A stretch of 64,000 nucleotides of DNA from CBDFKY01 sp965248995. GTDB lineage: Bacteria > Pseudomonadota > Alphaproteobacteria > Rickettsiales > UBA998. A program made the position numbers and the translations under genes. The notes beneath the pieces were generated by a model that had not been told where the DNA came from, ran no database searches, and saw only the letters and a list, made by a program, of their open reading frames with translations. Below are positions 1-8,955 of the stretch, in pieces. How positions within the stretch are numbered: position 1 is the first letter of the stretch; each line of letters opens with the position of its first letter. Where the stretch lies: the NCBI GenBank assembly GCA_965248995.1, contig CBDFKY010000022.1:274545-338544 (forward strand), in the 5' to 3' direction.

Positions 1-1
1 G

Positions 2-1120
2 GTGAAACAGGGTGCCTCGGATCTCCATTTCGAACCGGAAGGCACGTTCCTGCGCCTGCGCTACCGGATCGACGGGCAGCTGGTGCAGGTGCGCACCTTC
101 CACCGGGATTACTGGTCGGCCATCGCGGTGCGCATCAAGATCATGTCGGGCATGAACATCGCGGAGACGCGCCTGCCGCAGGACGGGCGAGTGACGTTCA
201 ACGCGCTGGGAAGGGAGGTGGATTTCCGGGTGGCGACGCAGCCGACCGTCTACGGTGAAAACATCGTGATGCGTCTGCTCGACAAATCCAAATCCATCGT
301 GCCGCTCGACATGCTGGGATTCAACGACCATAACCTGACCCTGATCAAACGGCTGCTCAAGCGTCCGGAAGGCATCATCATCGTCACCGGTCCGACGGGG
401 AGCGGGAAGACGACGACGCTGTATTCCATCCTGAACTACATCAACTCGATCGACGTCAACATCATGACGCTGGAAGACCCGGTGGAATATGAACTGCCGC
501 TGATCCGCCAGACCTTCGTGAAAGAAGGGGTGATGTCGTTTTCCAGCGGCATCAAGTCCCTGATGCGGCAGGATCCCGACATCATCTTCATCGGAGAGGT
601 GCGGGACGAGGAAACGGCGCTGAACGCGGTACGCGCCGCGCTGACCGGTCACCAGGTGTTCACCACGCTGCACACCAACGATGCGCTGGGGATCATCAAC
701 CGCCTCAACGATATCGGCGTGCCCTCCCACATGCTGGCCGGTTCGCTGATCTGCGGCGTGGCGCAGCGCCTGGCGCGTAAACTCTGCGTCGAATGCAAGC
801 GCCCCCGCGTGGCGACGCCGGAAGAATGCCGCATCCTGCAGAAGCCCGCCTCCAACCCGCCCGAAGTGTATGAAGCGGTGGGTTGTGTCAATTGTAACCA
901 TAAAGGATATAAAGGGCGCGTGGCGATGGTGGAAATCATGCCGACCGACGCCGGGCTGGATGAGCTGATCACAACGGGGGCCACCCGCAACCAGATGCTG
1001 GAATACCTGCTGAACAAGGGCTTCGTTCCGATGATCGACGACGGTATCAGCAAAGTGCTCAACGGGGATATCGACGTGAAGGAACTGGTGGCCAGAGTCG
1101 ATGTAACGGACAGGATGTAG
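2..1120 (+). CDS. gspE: Type II secretion / type IV pilus assembly ATPase GspE/PilB (5' end cut by window edge)
   Basis: Cytoplasmic secretion ATPase that powers assembly of a pseudopilus or pilus. The 372 visible residues start inside the N2 domain (GASDLHFEP), so the true start lies upstream of the window. Walker A is GPTGSGKTTT at about residue 130, the Asp box is TLEDPVEYE at about 156, Walker B is DPDIIFIGEVRDEET at about 191, and the His box TTLHTND is at about 221. The C-terminal zinc-binding CxxC pairs (CVEC near 264, CVNC near 293) are intact. It is followed 7 bp later by gspF and then by inner-membrane platform genes, which supports a T2SS/T4P operon. Whether it serves T2SS or a pilus cannot be told from this protein alone. 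Confidence 0.93.
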   Translation: MKQGASDLHFEPEGTFLRLRYRIDGQLVQVRTFHRDYWSAIAVRIKIMSGMNIAETRLPQDGRVTFNALGREVDFRVATQPTVYGENIVMRLLDKSKSIVPLDMLGFNDHNLTLIKRLLKRPEGIIIVTGPTGSGKTTTLYSILNYINSIDVNIMTLEDPVEYELPLIRQTFVKEGVMSFSSGIKSLMRQDPDIIFIGEVRDEETALNAVRAALTGHQVFTTLHTNDALGIINRLNDIGVPSHMLAGSLICGVAQRLARKLCVECKRPRVATPEECRILQKPASNPPEVYEAVGCVNCNHKGYKGRVAMVEIMPTDAGLDELITTGATRNQMLEYLLNKGFVPMIDDGISKVLNGDIDVKELVARVDVTDRM

Positions 1121-1127
1121 AGAATTT

Positions 1128-2333
1128 ATGAGCTATACGTTCAATTACAAGGCGGTGAATACCGGCGGTCGCTCCATCAGGGGCGAACTGATGGCCGACA
1201 ATGAGCTCGACCTGGAAGCCAAACTCAAGGCGCTGGGACTGGATCTGGTGGATTCGCGCGAGGTTCAGGCGAAAAAACCCTCCATGTTTTCCAAGATCAA
1301 GCTGAAGGACATGATCGTGTTCTGCCTGCATATGGAACAGCTGGAACGGGCAGGGGTACCGCTGCACGAAGCGCTGGCCGACGCGCGGGACGCCACCGAC
1401 TCCACCCGCCTGCACAACGTGCTCGCCAGCGTGTATGAAACCATCAAGAGCGGTGAGACGTTTTCGGAGGCGCTGGCCAAGCATCCCGCGGTATTCAGTG
1501 ACGTGTTCATCGGCCTGATCGCGGCGGGTGAGAAAACCGGGAACCTGCAGGAATCGTTCCATAACCTGAGCGAGCATATGAAATGGGCTTCCGAGCTGCA
1601 GCGCAAGGTCAAGAAGGCGATGACGTATCCGATCATCCTCACCGTAGTGCTCTCCGGCGTCATCGGCATCCTGATGCTGTTCGTCGTGCCGAAAATGGTG
1701 GATTTCATTATCAACCAGGGCTTCGCGATTCCCATCCATACCCGTGCGCTGATCGCGTTTTCCAAATTTTTTGGAAGCTATTGGTACCTGATTTTCTCCG
1801 TTCCCGTTGCGCTCGCCATGCTCGTGTTCACCTTCTATAAAATGTCGGAACCGTTCGCCTACCGGTTCGACCGTCTCATGCTGAAGACGCCGGTGTTCGG
1901 CAAGGTCATCAACAAGATCAACATGGCACGGTTCACGCACTTCTTCGCGGTGATGTTCAACAGCGGGATCGATATCCTGGATTCGCTGGTGGCCGGGCGC
2001 AAGGTGGTCAGCAACCGCGTGCTGAAAGAAGCGATCGACCTGGTGCACCGCAGTGTCATGGATGGTAACCGCCTGACGGATTCGATCAAGATGTCCAGCC
2101 AGTTCCCGAATTTAGTGGTACGGATGTTCAAAATAGGGGAGGATAGCGGTAATCTGGGAGAAGCGCTTGACAACATTAACTATTTTTACAAACGTGAAGT
2201 GAACGACGCGGTGGACGGCATGATCGCGCTGATCCAGCCGATCATGACGGTCGTGCTCGGCGCCATCATCTTCTGGGTAATTGCGGCGGTGTTCGGACCG
2301 CTCTATGATTCCTTCAGCAAAATGAAATTATAG
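1128..2333 (+). CDS. gspF: Type II secretion / type IV pilus inner-membrane platform protein GspF/PilC
   Basis: A 401-residue polytopic inner-membrane protein of the GspF/PilC family, the platform that contacts the ATPase. Two repeated T2SSF-type halves are visible, each with the pattern of an amphipathic helical bundle (FCLHMEQLERAGVPLHEAL near residue 65 and FTHFFAVMFNSGIDILDSL near 268) followed by hydrophobic segments (about 168-190, 220-240 and 370-392). Length is normal for the family. The ATG follows the gspE stop by 7 bp, and the next gene starts 21 bp after this stop, so the genes are almost certainly co-transcribed. Confidence 0.93.
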   Translation: MSYTFNYKAVNTGGRSIRGELMADNELDLEAKLKALGLDLVDSREVQAKKPSMFSKIKLKDMIVFCLHMEQLERAGVPLHEALADARDATDSTRLHNVLASVYETIKSGETFSEALAKHPAVFSDVFIGLIAAGEKTGNLQESFHNLSEHMKWASELQRKVKKAMTYPIILTVVLSGVIGILMLFVVPKMVDFIINQGFAIPIHTRALIAFSKFFGSYWYLIFSVPVALAMLVFTFYKMSEPFAYRFDRLMLKTPVFGKVINKINMARFTHFFAVMFNSGIDILDSLVAGRKVVSNRVLKEAIDLVHRSVMDGNRLTDSIKMSSQFPNLVVRMFKIGEDSGNLGEALDNINYFYKREVNDAVDGMIALIQPIMTVVLGAIIFWVIAAVFGPLYDSFSKMKL

Positions 2334-2354
2334 GAGACCGGTTCAAGGGAAAAG

Positions 2355-4157
2355 ATGAGTAAGCCGCAGCGTAACAAACCTCTGAAGCCTCCGAAATCGG
2401 CGAAGCTTTCCGGGAAGTCCCGTAAGGCGAAGGGAGAGTTCGTCTTTTTCATCGGTGATGAAGGGGCGATCCTGTGCTACAACGAGGGTGGAGAGGTCAA
2501 GCGGCGCCTGTTCTCCCCCGCCGCCGATGCCAAGCCCACCGAGACTCTGAAGGAACTGCTGGCGGAATACCCTGCGGCACCCATTTCCATCCTGGTCGAT
2601 ATGGTGGAACAGTCCTACGTACGCCACACCCTTCCTCCGGTCTCCGCTCTCGGCGTCAACAAGATCATCCAGCGGCGCCTGAGCCGGGATTTCTCGGCGG
2701 ACGATTTGAAAGGCGCCATTTCCCTCGGTCGGGAAAAATCAGGAAGGAAAGACTGGAATTTCCTGCTTATTTCGCTCAGCTACAAGGACCATCTGCGTGA
2801 CTGGTGCGAACTGGTTTATGATCTGCCGAACCGTTTCAAGGGAGTATATCTCGCACCTGTGGAAAGCGAAGGGATCATCTCCATGCTGCATCGGGCGCTC
2901 GGCGACGGAGATGCGGGCAGCGCGAAAAAGAAAACTTCTTTTTCCCTGCCGGTGTTCGGTAAGGCCAAGAAATCCGATGATAATGGCGCGACGCATTGGG
3001 ATATCCTGGTGGTGCATAACAAAACGGGCGGTTTTCGCCAGGTGGTGCTGAAAAACAACAGCCTGGTGTTCACGCGCATGGCGCAGTCGGCAGGCGACGA
3101 GAAGCCGGTGGTGTTGGCGGGCAACATCGAACAAGAAATACGCAACACCATCGAATATCTGAAGCGTCTTTCCTTCAACGAAACCTCGGAACTGACCATT
3201 CTCAGCATCGTAGGGCAGGACATCAAGGAACATTTGAGCACCGAGAGTTTCAGCGCCCATTACAGCGACGTGTTCACGCCGCATGAAGCAGCGGAACTGC
3301 TCGGACTGGAACAGTCGGTTCTCTCAGGTGACCGTTATACCGACGTACTGCTGGCCAGCGCGTTCCTGAAAATCAAAAAGAAACGCCTGCGGCTGCTGCC
3401 GACCTATACGAAAAAAACCGAAGCCTGCTATAGTCAGATCAAAGCGGTACAGCTGGGGGGAGGGGTAGCGCTTCTGAGCCTGTGCGCTTTGAGTTTCATG
3501 AACCTGTTCGCGTTGATAAACGCACAAACGCAATTGAGCGATATTGCCGCGAAGGAAAAGCCGCTGGTCGCCCGCGTCAACGAATTCGAAGAGAAAGCCA
3601 AAACGTTCAAGGTAGATCCTTTCGTGGTGGATTCCCTGATCAAGACGCACGACATCATTTCAGCGTCCGCGCCTGATTTCAGGGTGATCGTTAAAAAACT
3701 TCTGCCTCTCATCGATGAAAACACCACGTTGCAGAACTTCGAATGGAGTATTCCTGACCTGAACGCCAATCCCCAGTCCGCAAACGCGCCGGGTGGTAAC
3801 GTTCCTGTCGCTGCAGGTGCCAAGGTAGGGGGCAGCACGACGCAGGCTCAAACCAAATCGGTCCTGCAGATGGAACTCCTGCCCGCGGCAGCCGATAGTC
3901 AAAGCCCGGCCGAACAATCCGAAGCCATGATCGCCGGGCTCAAAAAAATATTCGAAGGATATACCGTCGAATTGACGGGACCCGGGGCGCCGGGATCGCA
4001 GGGAGGCGACGAATTGACGATTAATTTCGAAGCGGAGAAATTATTGAGCGCCGCTGCCCTGAACCGTAAAATCACTCTGGGCGTGACGATTACGGGAAGC
4101 GAGGCGGCCGCGGCAACCGCCGCTCCCGCGCCACCGGCCAAAGCGGGGCAGCCATGA
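2355..4157 (+). CDS. Inner-membrane secretion/pilus assembly protein, PilM/PilN- or GspL-like
   Basis: A 600-residue protein with a cytoplasmic N-terminal half of about 360 residues, one transmembrane segment (about 365-385, GGGVALLSLCALSFMNLFAL) and a periplasmic C-terminal part that is Ala/Pro-rich at its end. This plan matches GspL, or a PilM-PilN fusion: an actin-like cytoplasmic domain followed by a membrane-anchored periplasmic domain. I see no clear actin-fold signature, so the assignment rests mainly on topology and on its place between gspF and a PilO/GspM-like gene. A good RBS (AAGGGAAAAG) precedes the ATG. Its last 4 bp overlap the next start (ATGA), implying translational coupling. 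Confidence 0.6.
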   Translation: MSKPQRNKPLKPPKSAKLSGKSRKAKGEFVFFIGDEGAILCYNEGGEVKRRLFSPAADAKPTETLKELLAEYPAAPISILVDMVEQSYVRHTLPPVSALGVNKIIQRRLSRDFSADDLKGAISLGREKSGRKDWNFLLISLSYKDHLRDWCELVYDLPNRFKGVYLAPVESEGIISMLHRALGDGDAGSAKKKTSFSLPVFGKAKKSDDNGATHWDILVVHNKTGGFRQVVLKNNSLVFTRMAQSAGDEKPVVLAGNIEQEIRNTIEYLKRLSFNETSELTILSIVGQDIKEHLSTESFSAHYSDVFTPHEAAELLGLEQSVLSGDRYTDVLLASAFLKIKKKRLRLLPTYTKKTEACYSQIKAVQLGGGVALLSLCALSFMNLFALINAQTQLSDIAAKEKPLVARVNEFEEKAKTFKVDPFVVDSLIKTHDIISASAPDFRVIVKKLLPLIDENTTLQNFEWSIPDLNANPQSANAPGGNVPVAAGAKVGGSTTQAQTKSVLQMELLPAAADSQSPAEQSEAMIAGLKKIFEGYTVELTGPGAPGSQGGDELTINFEAEKLLSAAALNRKITLGVTITGSEAAAATAAPAPPAKAGQP

Positions 4158-4819
4158 CCAAGCTTCAGCATCTCAAACGTAAATTGATACGCATCCTGAT
4201 GATATTTGCGGCTGTCTTGGCGGCAATGGCTGTCGTGAGCTACGTCTCTTCCGACTACGCGGCGAAAAAGGGCGTGCAGGTCAGGCAGGAACAAAGCAAC
4301 ATCAATGTCTACCATTCACGCATTGAACAGCTTGAACAGAAATTCAATATCTACGAAACCTCTTTTTCCGCCTATACCGAGTTGGATAAAAAGCTGAAAG
4401 AGGGCCGTTTCAAGCTGGATACGGCGGAGGTGAAAAAAATACTCAACCGGCTCCGGCAACAGCATCGTATCGCCAATCTGACATTACAGATGACGCCGCA
4501 GAACCGCTATGGGCAGGAAGATCCTTCCAGCGTAGGCGTGGAACCGGTGTTTCGTGAAGTGACGTTGTCGCTTTCCGCCTTAAGCGACCTGCATATCTAC
4601 GCGTTCCTGCAGGATCTGGAGCGGAGCATGCCGGGATACATGCATTTCACCAAAGCCACGGTGACCCGTATCCGTCCGCTTTCGGACGATATTCTGCGGG
4701 AGGTCAGCGTAGGTTCCACCCCGGCGCTGGTCAGTGGCAACATCACGTTCGTATGGCTCGGAATCACTCAGAAAAAATCTTCCGCTACCGAAGGGAAGGG
4801 CACACATGCGATGCCGTAA
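4154..4819 (+). CDS. Small bitopic protein, PilO/GspM-like
   Basis: A 221-residue protein with a short basic N-terminus, one transmembrane helix (about 13-33, IRILMIFAAVLAAMAVVSYV) and a coiled-coil-prone region (about 40-90) before a compact periplasmic domain. This is the plan of PilO and GspM, which pair with PilN and GspL in the alignment complex. The ATG overlaps the upstream stop (ATGA). The identification is from context and topology, not from a conserved motif. It overlaps the next gene by 14 bp. Confidence 0.6.
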   Translation: MTKLQHLKRKLIRILMIFAAVLAAMAVVSYVSSDYAAKKGVQVRQEQSNINVYHSRIEQLEQKFNIYETSFSAYTELDKKLKEGRFKLDTAEVKKILNRLRQQHRIANLTLQMTPQNRYGQEDPSSVGVEPVFREVTLSLSALSDLHIYAFLQDLERSMPGYMHFTKATVTRIRPLSDDILREVSVGSTPALVSGNITFVWLGITQKKSSATEGKGTHAMP

Positions 4820-6029
4820 CCCTCTTTTCCTGATCATGATGACGGGTGCGCTCCTGTGGACGATGCAGACGGAGGCGAGAGATCGCTATGCCGAACTAGG
4901 ATCGGCTAAAAGGGAAGGAGACGGTTCAGCAGTACGGAGCCGGCCGTCGGTCGAACCCTCCCCTGTTACGGAGCCGGTGTTCCCGCATGAAGAAGGTGTC
5001 TATTCTTACGGTGATGAATCCGCCTCCCTGTTCTTCAATCCCAAAGCGCTGGACAATTACCTGAAAGTGATCCGGCTTTTTGAGGAAAACGGTTCGTCGG
5101 CTTCGTCAAGAATAAATCCGGCGGATATCAAGGACAAGGCGCTGCAGGCGATCATCCAGCGGATCGACAAAGGCCCGACCCAGAAACCGGAACCGATCAT
5201 TTATCCGTATTATCATCTGGGATCGATTCTCTTCCACGCCCGTAACAGCTGGGCGTTGACGATCAACGGCATCGTCATTACCGAAAAAACCAATAAAGCC
5301 GATAATGAATTATACGCGACCTCGGTGCAGCCTAACCGCGCCACGTTCATCTGGAAACCGCAGGACAGACGGCTGGTACAGGATCTGACGCTGCACGCCC
5401 GGGATGCCTCGCAGAAACGGGATAAAACGCTCGATCACCGCAAGGTGAGACGCCTGTTCGGCCAGCCGCTCGTCAACGGCAACGGAAGCATCTCCTTTGC
5501 GCTGGAGCCGAACCAGCTGTTCTATAGTGAGTTTTTAACCGTCTATGAAGGCGGCAGTGAAGGAATCATTCCGCCGCCGCCACTGCAAAAAACGGTGGGT
5601 GTGCCGGGGTCTCCCGTCGCTCCGATAGCCCCGGTCGCCGCAATCGCGCAGGTTCCCGCGGCGGTGGCCCCGGTGGGCACGAAACTGAAAAAGCGTAATG
5701 CGCTCAACAGCTTCAGCACTCCTGACGAAGTGGTTCCCGCCGCCGCCCCTCCGGTTCCCGTTAAGGCCGCTACTGCTCCGGCTGCTGCGACGCAGGCTCC
5801 GGCTGCCGCCGCTCCTGTTTCACCGAACCTGGCACGGGCGCCGTTCGCTCCGGTTGCGGTTCCGGCGGCGTCCACGCTCGCTCCCATAACGGCGGCGAGC
5901 CCGGCTGTTCCCGCGGTGATGATCGCTCCCGGCTCGATTACCGGAAACGCATCCGTTCCTTCCGCCAAGCGCAGCAGTAATGAAATCCCGCTGGAAGAAC
6001 TGCCGAGCATCGACACGATCGCTCCTTGA
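4806..6029 (+). CDS. Exported Pro/Ala-rich secretion-operon protein (possibly GspB/GspC/PilP-like)
   Basis: A 407-residue protein starting at the ATG at 4806, where a signal peptide is evident (MRCRNPLFLIMMTGALLWTM, cleavage after about residue 24). The first 270 residues include a small domain with YHLGSILFHARNSWALTING near 140, a pattern like the HR/PDZ-adjacent or GspB C-terminal domains that give an outer-membrane secretin a docking partner. From about residue 275 to the end it is low-complexity Pro/Ala/Val, probably a cell-wall-spanning linker. Last gene of the secretion operon. No secretin gene lies downstream, where the strand changes. Exact family uncertain. Confidence 0.55.
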   Translation: MRCRNPLFLIMMTGALLWTMQTEARDRYAELGSAKREGDGSAVRSRPSVEPSPVTEPVFPHEEGVYSYGDESASLFFNPKALDNYLKVIRLFEENGSSASSRINPADIKDKALQAIIQRIDKGPTQKPEPIIYPYYHLGSILFHARNSWALTINGIVITEKTNKADNELYATSVQPNRATFIWKPQDRRLVQDLTLHARDASQKRDKTLDHRKVRRLFGQPLVNGNGSISFALEPNQLFYSEFLTVYEGGSEGIIPPPPLQKTVGVPGSPVAPIAPVAAIAQVPAAVAPVGTKLKKRNALNSFSTPDEVVPAAAPPVPVKAATAPAAATQAPAAAAPVSPNLARAPFAPVAVPAASTLAPITAASPAVPAVMIAPGSITGNASVPSAKRSSNEIPLEELPSIDTIAP

Positions 6030-6099
6030 AATGCACAGGTGCAGGTCGCTTTCGATAAAAGCGCTGTCATTTTTTTAACGACAGTCGTCTTATCCGAGC

Positions 6100-6118
6100 A
6101 AAAACGTTCCGTTTTTTT
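6100..6118. terminator. Weak hairpin between convergent genes
   Basis: AAAAACG and CGTTTTT arms with a 3-base loop followed by a T-run lie in the 96-bp gap between the secretion operon and the convergent methyltransferase-like gene. The stem is short and AT-rich, so this is a plausible but weak bidirectional terminator. Confidence 0.35.
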
Positions 6119-6125
6119 AGAATGG

Positions 6126-6998
6126 CTAGAGGGGCCACGCCATTCGGTCATGCGCTCCGTGTTCGCCCATGCGCAGCGTCGGCCGGGAACCGCCGGTCTG
6201 GCGAAGGGGATGGTTCAGCACATGCAGGGCGAACATCTGCTCCAGCCATAATTCCCGGTTCATCGGGCGGCGCGCTTTGAGCGTGTGGAGGGAGTCGAAT
6301 TTGAGATGCTCCTGCTGCGCGTTAAAATCCTCGATAGCCGCGAACTGGCCGCACCAGCGGTTACGGAACAGCGAGCCGATGCGTTCCGGGCTGCCGTGCG
6401 TATCGTCGAAATAATGGAGGACGACCGGCAGCATATGTTCGACATCCGTGTGATAGAGCGTGAAGCTGGCGAACGTGGAGGAATACAGGTCCAGATCGTT
6501 GGCGATGAATCCGATAGGGCTCTGTGGCGAGAGGCCCGCCATGTAGGAAGGCAGGGTTTCCCGAATATCACCCCACACCATATGGGCGTTCGGAGGCAGC
6601 GCCGCCTCCAGTGCCGCCCGGTCCACGCAGGCGAAATCTCCTTCCGTCCAGATTTCTGGATGGTCGCGCCGGTCCTGCAGCGCCGGTAATCCGCCGCCGG
6701 TATCGAATCCGAAAATGTCGAAGGCGATATCCGTTTCTTCCGTAACCATGGCCGCCACTTCACACAGGTTCCGCAGCCCCAGTCCCTCCGCCACGCCGAA
6801 TTCGATGGCGGTGAGGCGGCGGATACCGCAGAAACGTGCCATATCCGCCGCGGCAAGCAATCCGAAAGCGTAATGCGGTCTTCCCACCAGGTCATAGCGG
6901 ATTTTTTCCCGCAGGCTGCCATGTGATCCGGCGTGAGCGCGGGCTTCCAGCAACGGGCCGGGATAGAGCTGGTCGAGCGGCGTCATGAGGGCTGCCAC
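6126..6998 (-). CDS. SAM-dependent methyltransferase-like protein
   Basis: A 290-residue cytoplasmic protein. The segment AIEFGVAEGLGLRNL near residue 63 resembles motif I (E/DxGxGxG) of class I methyltransferases, and FDIFGFDTGGGLP near 92 resembles the acidic post-motif II strand. The sequence after about residue 150 (FIANDLDLYSSTF, HYFDD) is typical of uncharacterised methyltransferase-like proteins found next to sugar or peptide modification genes. It overlaps the upstream 2OG-oxygenase gene by 16 bp, so the two are co-expressed and probably act on the same substrate. The substrate is unknown. Confidence 0.5.
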   Translation of the reverse strand: MAALMTPLDQLYPGPLLEARAHAGSHGSLREKIRYDLVGRPHYAFGLLAAADMARFCGIRRLTAIEFGVAEGLGLRNLCEVAAMVTEETDIAFDIFGFDTGGGLPALQDRRDHPEIWTEGDFACVDRAALEAALPPNAHMVWGDIRETLPSYMAGLSPQSPIGFIANDLDLYSSTFASFTLYHTDVEHMLPVVLHYFDDTHGSPERIGSLFRNRWCGQFAAIEDFNAQQEHLKFDSLHTLKARRPMNRELWLEQMFALHVLNHPLRQTGGSRPTLRMGEHGAHDRMAWPL

Positions 6999-7747
6999 AG
7001 GGTGGAATGATGAATCGCGTCGCTTTCCCGCGGATCGGTGCTGTAATAATAAAACGCGATGGATTTACGCGTCATCGTCTCCGGACAGGCGAGGGGATGC
7101 GGATGGCCGTGATACGACGTACTGTCGGTGTTGAAAATCACGCAGCGATTGGCGATGGGCAGGATTTTCTCTACCGCACGGCTCATATCCTTGCTCCACA
7201 ACTCGATATGGCCGCCATACTCTTCCCGCCAGTCCTCATTGAGATACAGCAGGACGTTGATCTTGCGGTAAAGCCGCAGTTTTTCAAGATAATTGAAATC
7301 CGCATGCACCTTCAGCATGCCGCCGGGTAGAATCTGGTGCAGCCCGCCTCCGTGATAATGCGGGTCGGGAATCAGCCCGTCGATACCGGTCAGCGTTTCG
7401 AGAAAATGAATCATGGGATAGGAATTGAAGGCATGAAGCACGCTGAAGATAAACGGGTTCGCCCCCTCCAGGTTGCGGATATGCCCGAGCCCCTGTTTTT
7501 TCGGCTGGTGGGTGGTATCCCCCGCCTGCCAGTCGAACCAACAGGGCGCGTCGGGGGCGGGGAACAGGTCGATGAAATGCCGCAGCGCGTCGACCGGCAG
7601 GAAGTTGTCGATCACCGCATGAGGGAACGGGTCGGCATTGCGGTAGGCGATGTTGCGCTCAAGCGCGATTTTCTGCAGATGATCGTCGTCGAAGACGAAG
7701 GAATCCGGCGATGACGGGGTTGATTTAAGAAATGAGAGCATCGGCAT
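6983..7747 (-). CDS. 2OG-Fe(II) oxygenase, prolyl-4-hydroxylase type
   Basis: A 254-residue protein with the Fe(II) facial triad HxD at residues 148-150 (KVHADFN), a distal His at about 213 (SYHGHPHP) and the 2-oxoglutarate-binding Arg at about 227 (MTRKSIAFYYYS). The core LYRKINVLLYLNEDW followed by GGHIELW is characteristic of the P4H-like superfamily that hydroxylates peptide or small-molecule substrates. It lies 12 bp after ychF on the same strand and overlaps the following methyltransferase-like gene. The pair may decorate a cell-surface polymer; that part is inference. Confidence 0.82.
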   Translation of the reverse strand: MPMLSFLKSTPSSPDSFVFDDDHLQKIALERNIAYRNADPFPHAVIDNFLPVDALRHFIDLFPAPDAPCWFDWQAGDTTHQPKKQGLGHIRNLEGANPFIFSVLHAFNSYPMIHFLETLTGIDGLIPDPHYHGGGLHQILPGGMLKVHADFNYLEKLRLYRKINVLLYLNEDWREEYGGHIELWSKDMSRAVEKILPIANRCVIFNTDSTSYHGHPHPLACPETMTRKSIAFYYYSTDPRESDAIHHSTLWQPS

Positions 7748-7759
7748 CCATTCCCCGCT

Positions 7760-8869
7760 TTATACGTTGAAACGGAAATGGAAGATATCCCCGTCCGCCA
7801 CCGGATATTCCTTGCCTTCCAGCCGTAACTTGCCCGTGTCTTTCGCCCCCTGTTCCCCGTTACACGCGATATAATCACCGTAGGCGACGGTTTCGGCGCG
7901 GATGAACCCTTTTTCGAAATCCGTATGAATCACGCCCGCCGCTACCGGCGCCTTGGCGCCCTTATGCACCGTCCATGCCCGCGCTTCCTTGGGGCCTACC
8001 GTAAAGAACGTCAGCAGGTCCAGCAGGCGGTACCCCTCCGCGATGATATGGGTGAGACCCGTTTGTTCCAGTCCCAGCGAGGCGAGGAAATCCGTTTTTT
8101 CTTCCGCGGATTCCAGCGCGGCGATTTCCGCTTCTATCTTCGCGGAAATCACCACGGAACGCATGTGATGCCGCTGCGCATAATCGCTCACCTCATCACT
8201 CAGGCGGTTGCCGGTCGCGGCGGCTTCCTCTTCCACGTTACAGACGATCATCACCGGCTTGGTGGTCAGCATGTTGAGCATCTTTACCAGACGGCGGCTC
8301 TCCGCATCCTTCGCTTCCACTGCCAGCGCCAGCAGCGGCTTGCCTTCCGCCGCCAGCGCCAAGCCGCTCTCCACCAGCGGCATGAGCGCGATCGCCTCCT
8401 TATCATTGCCGCGTACCCTTTTTTCAAGGGAGAGCTTACGCTTTTCCAGCGATTCCAGATCGGCGAGGATCAGTTCGGTCTGGATGATCTCGAAATCCCG
8501 CATCGGGTTGACCGATCCTTCCACATGCGTCACGTCGTCGTCGATGAAACAGCGCAGCACGTAGACGATCGCGTCCACCTCACGGATATGGGAGAGGAAC
8601 TGGTTGCCGAGTCCTTCACCCTTGCTGGCGCCGCGCACCAGCCCGGCGATATCGACGAATTCCAGCTGTGTGGGAATAACGGTCGCCGACTTCGCCATGC
8701 CTGCCAGCGTCTGCAGGCGCACGTCCGGTACGGCCACGCGCCCGATATTCGGCTCGATCGTGCAGAAAGGATAATTCGCCGCCTCCGCCTGCTGCTGCGA
8801 AACCAATGCGTTGAACAACGTGGATTTCCCTACGTTTGGAAGTCCGACAATACCGCAACTGAAACCCAT
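7760..8869 (-). CDS. ychF: Ribosome-binding ATPase YchF
   Basis: OBG-family P-loop protein (369 residues from the chosen start) that binds ribosomes and prefers ATP. The N-terminal GLPNVGKSTLFNAL is the P-loop, and the DIAGLVRGASKGEGLGNQFL segment is switch II/G3. The C-terminal TGS domain is seen near the end (EKGFIRAETVAYGDYIACNG). I chose the ATG at 8869 (MGFSCGIVG) because a GGAG lies just upstream and family members begin this way; an in-frame start at 8890 adds seven residues without an RBS. Confidence 0.95.
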   Translation of the reverse strand: MGFSCGIVGLPNVGKSTLFNALVSQQQAEAANYPFCTIEPNIGRVAVPDVRLQTLAGMAKSATVIPTQLEFVDIAGLVRGASKGEGLGNQFLSHIREVDAIVYVLRCFIDDDVTHVEGSVNPMRDFEIIQTELILADLESLEKRKLSLEKRVRGNDKEAIALMPLVESGLALAAEGKPLLALAVEAKDAESRRLVKMLNMLTTKPVMIVCNVEEEAAATGNRLSDEVSDYAQRHHMRSVVISAKIEAEIAALESAEEKTDFLASLGLEQTGLTHIIAEGYRLLDLLTFFTVGPKEARAWTVHKGAKAPVAAGVIHTDFEKGFIRAETVAYGDYIACNGEQGAKDTGKLRLEGKEYPVADGDIFHFRFNV

Positions 8870-8955
8870 TTTCTCCGATCCCGCCTTCATGTGATGCTTG
8901 CAGAACGTTTCTTAGCACAACAGGAGAAGTATCGGCTAGTCGAAAGTAGATGCCG

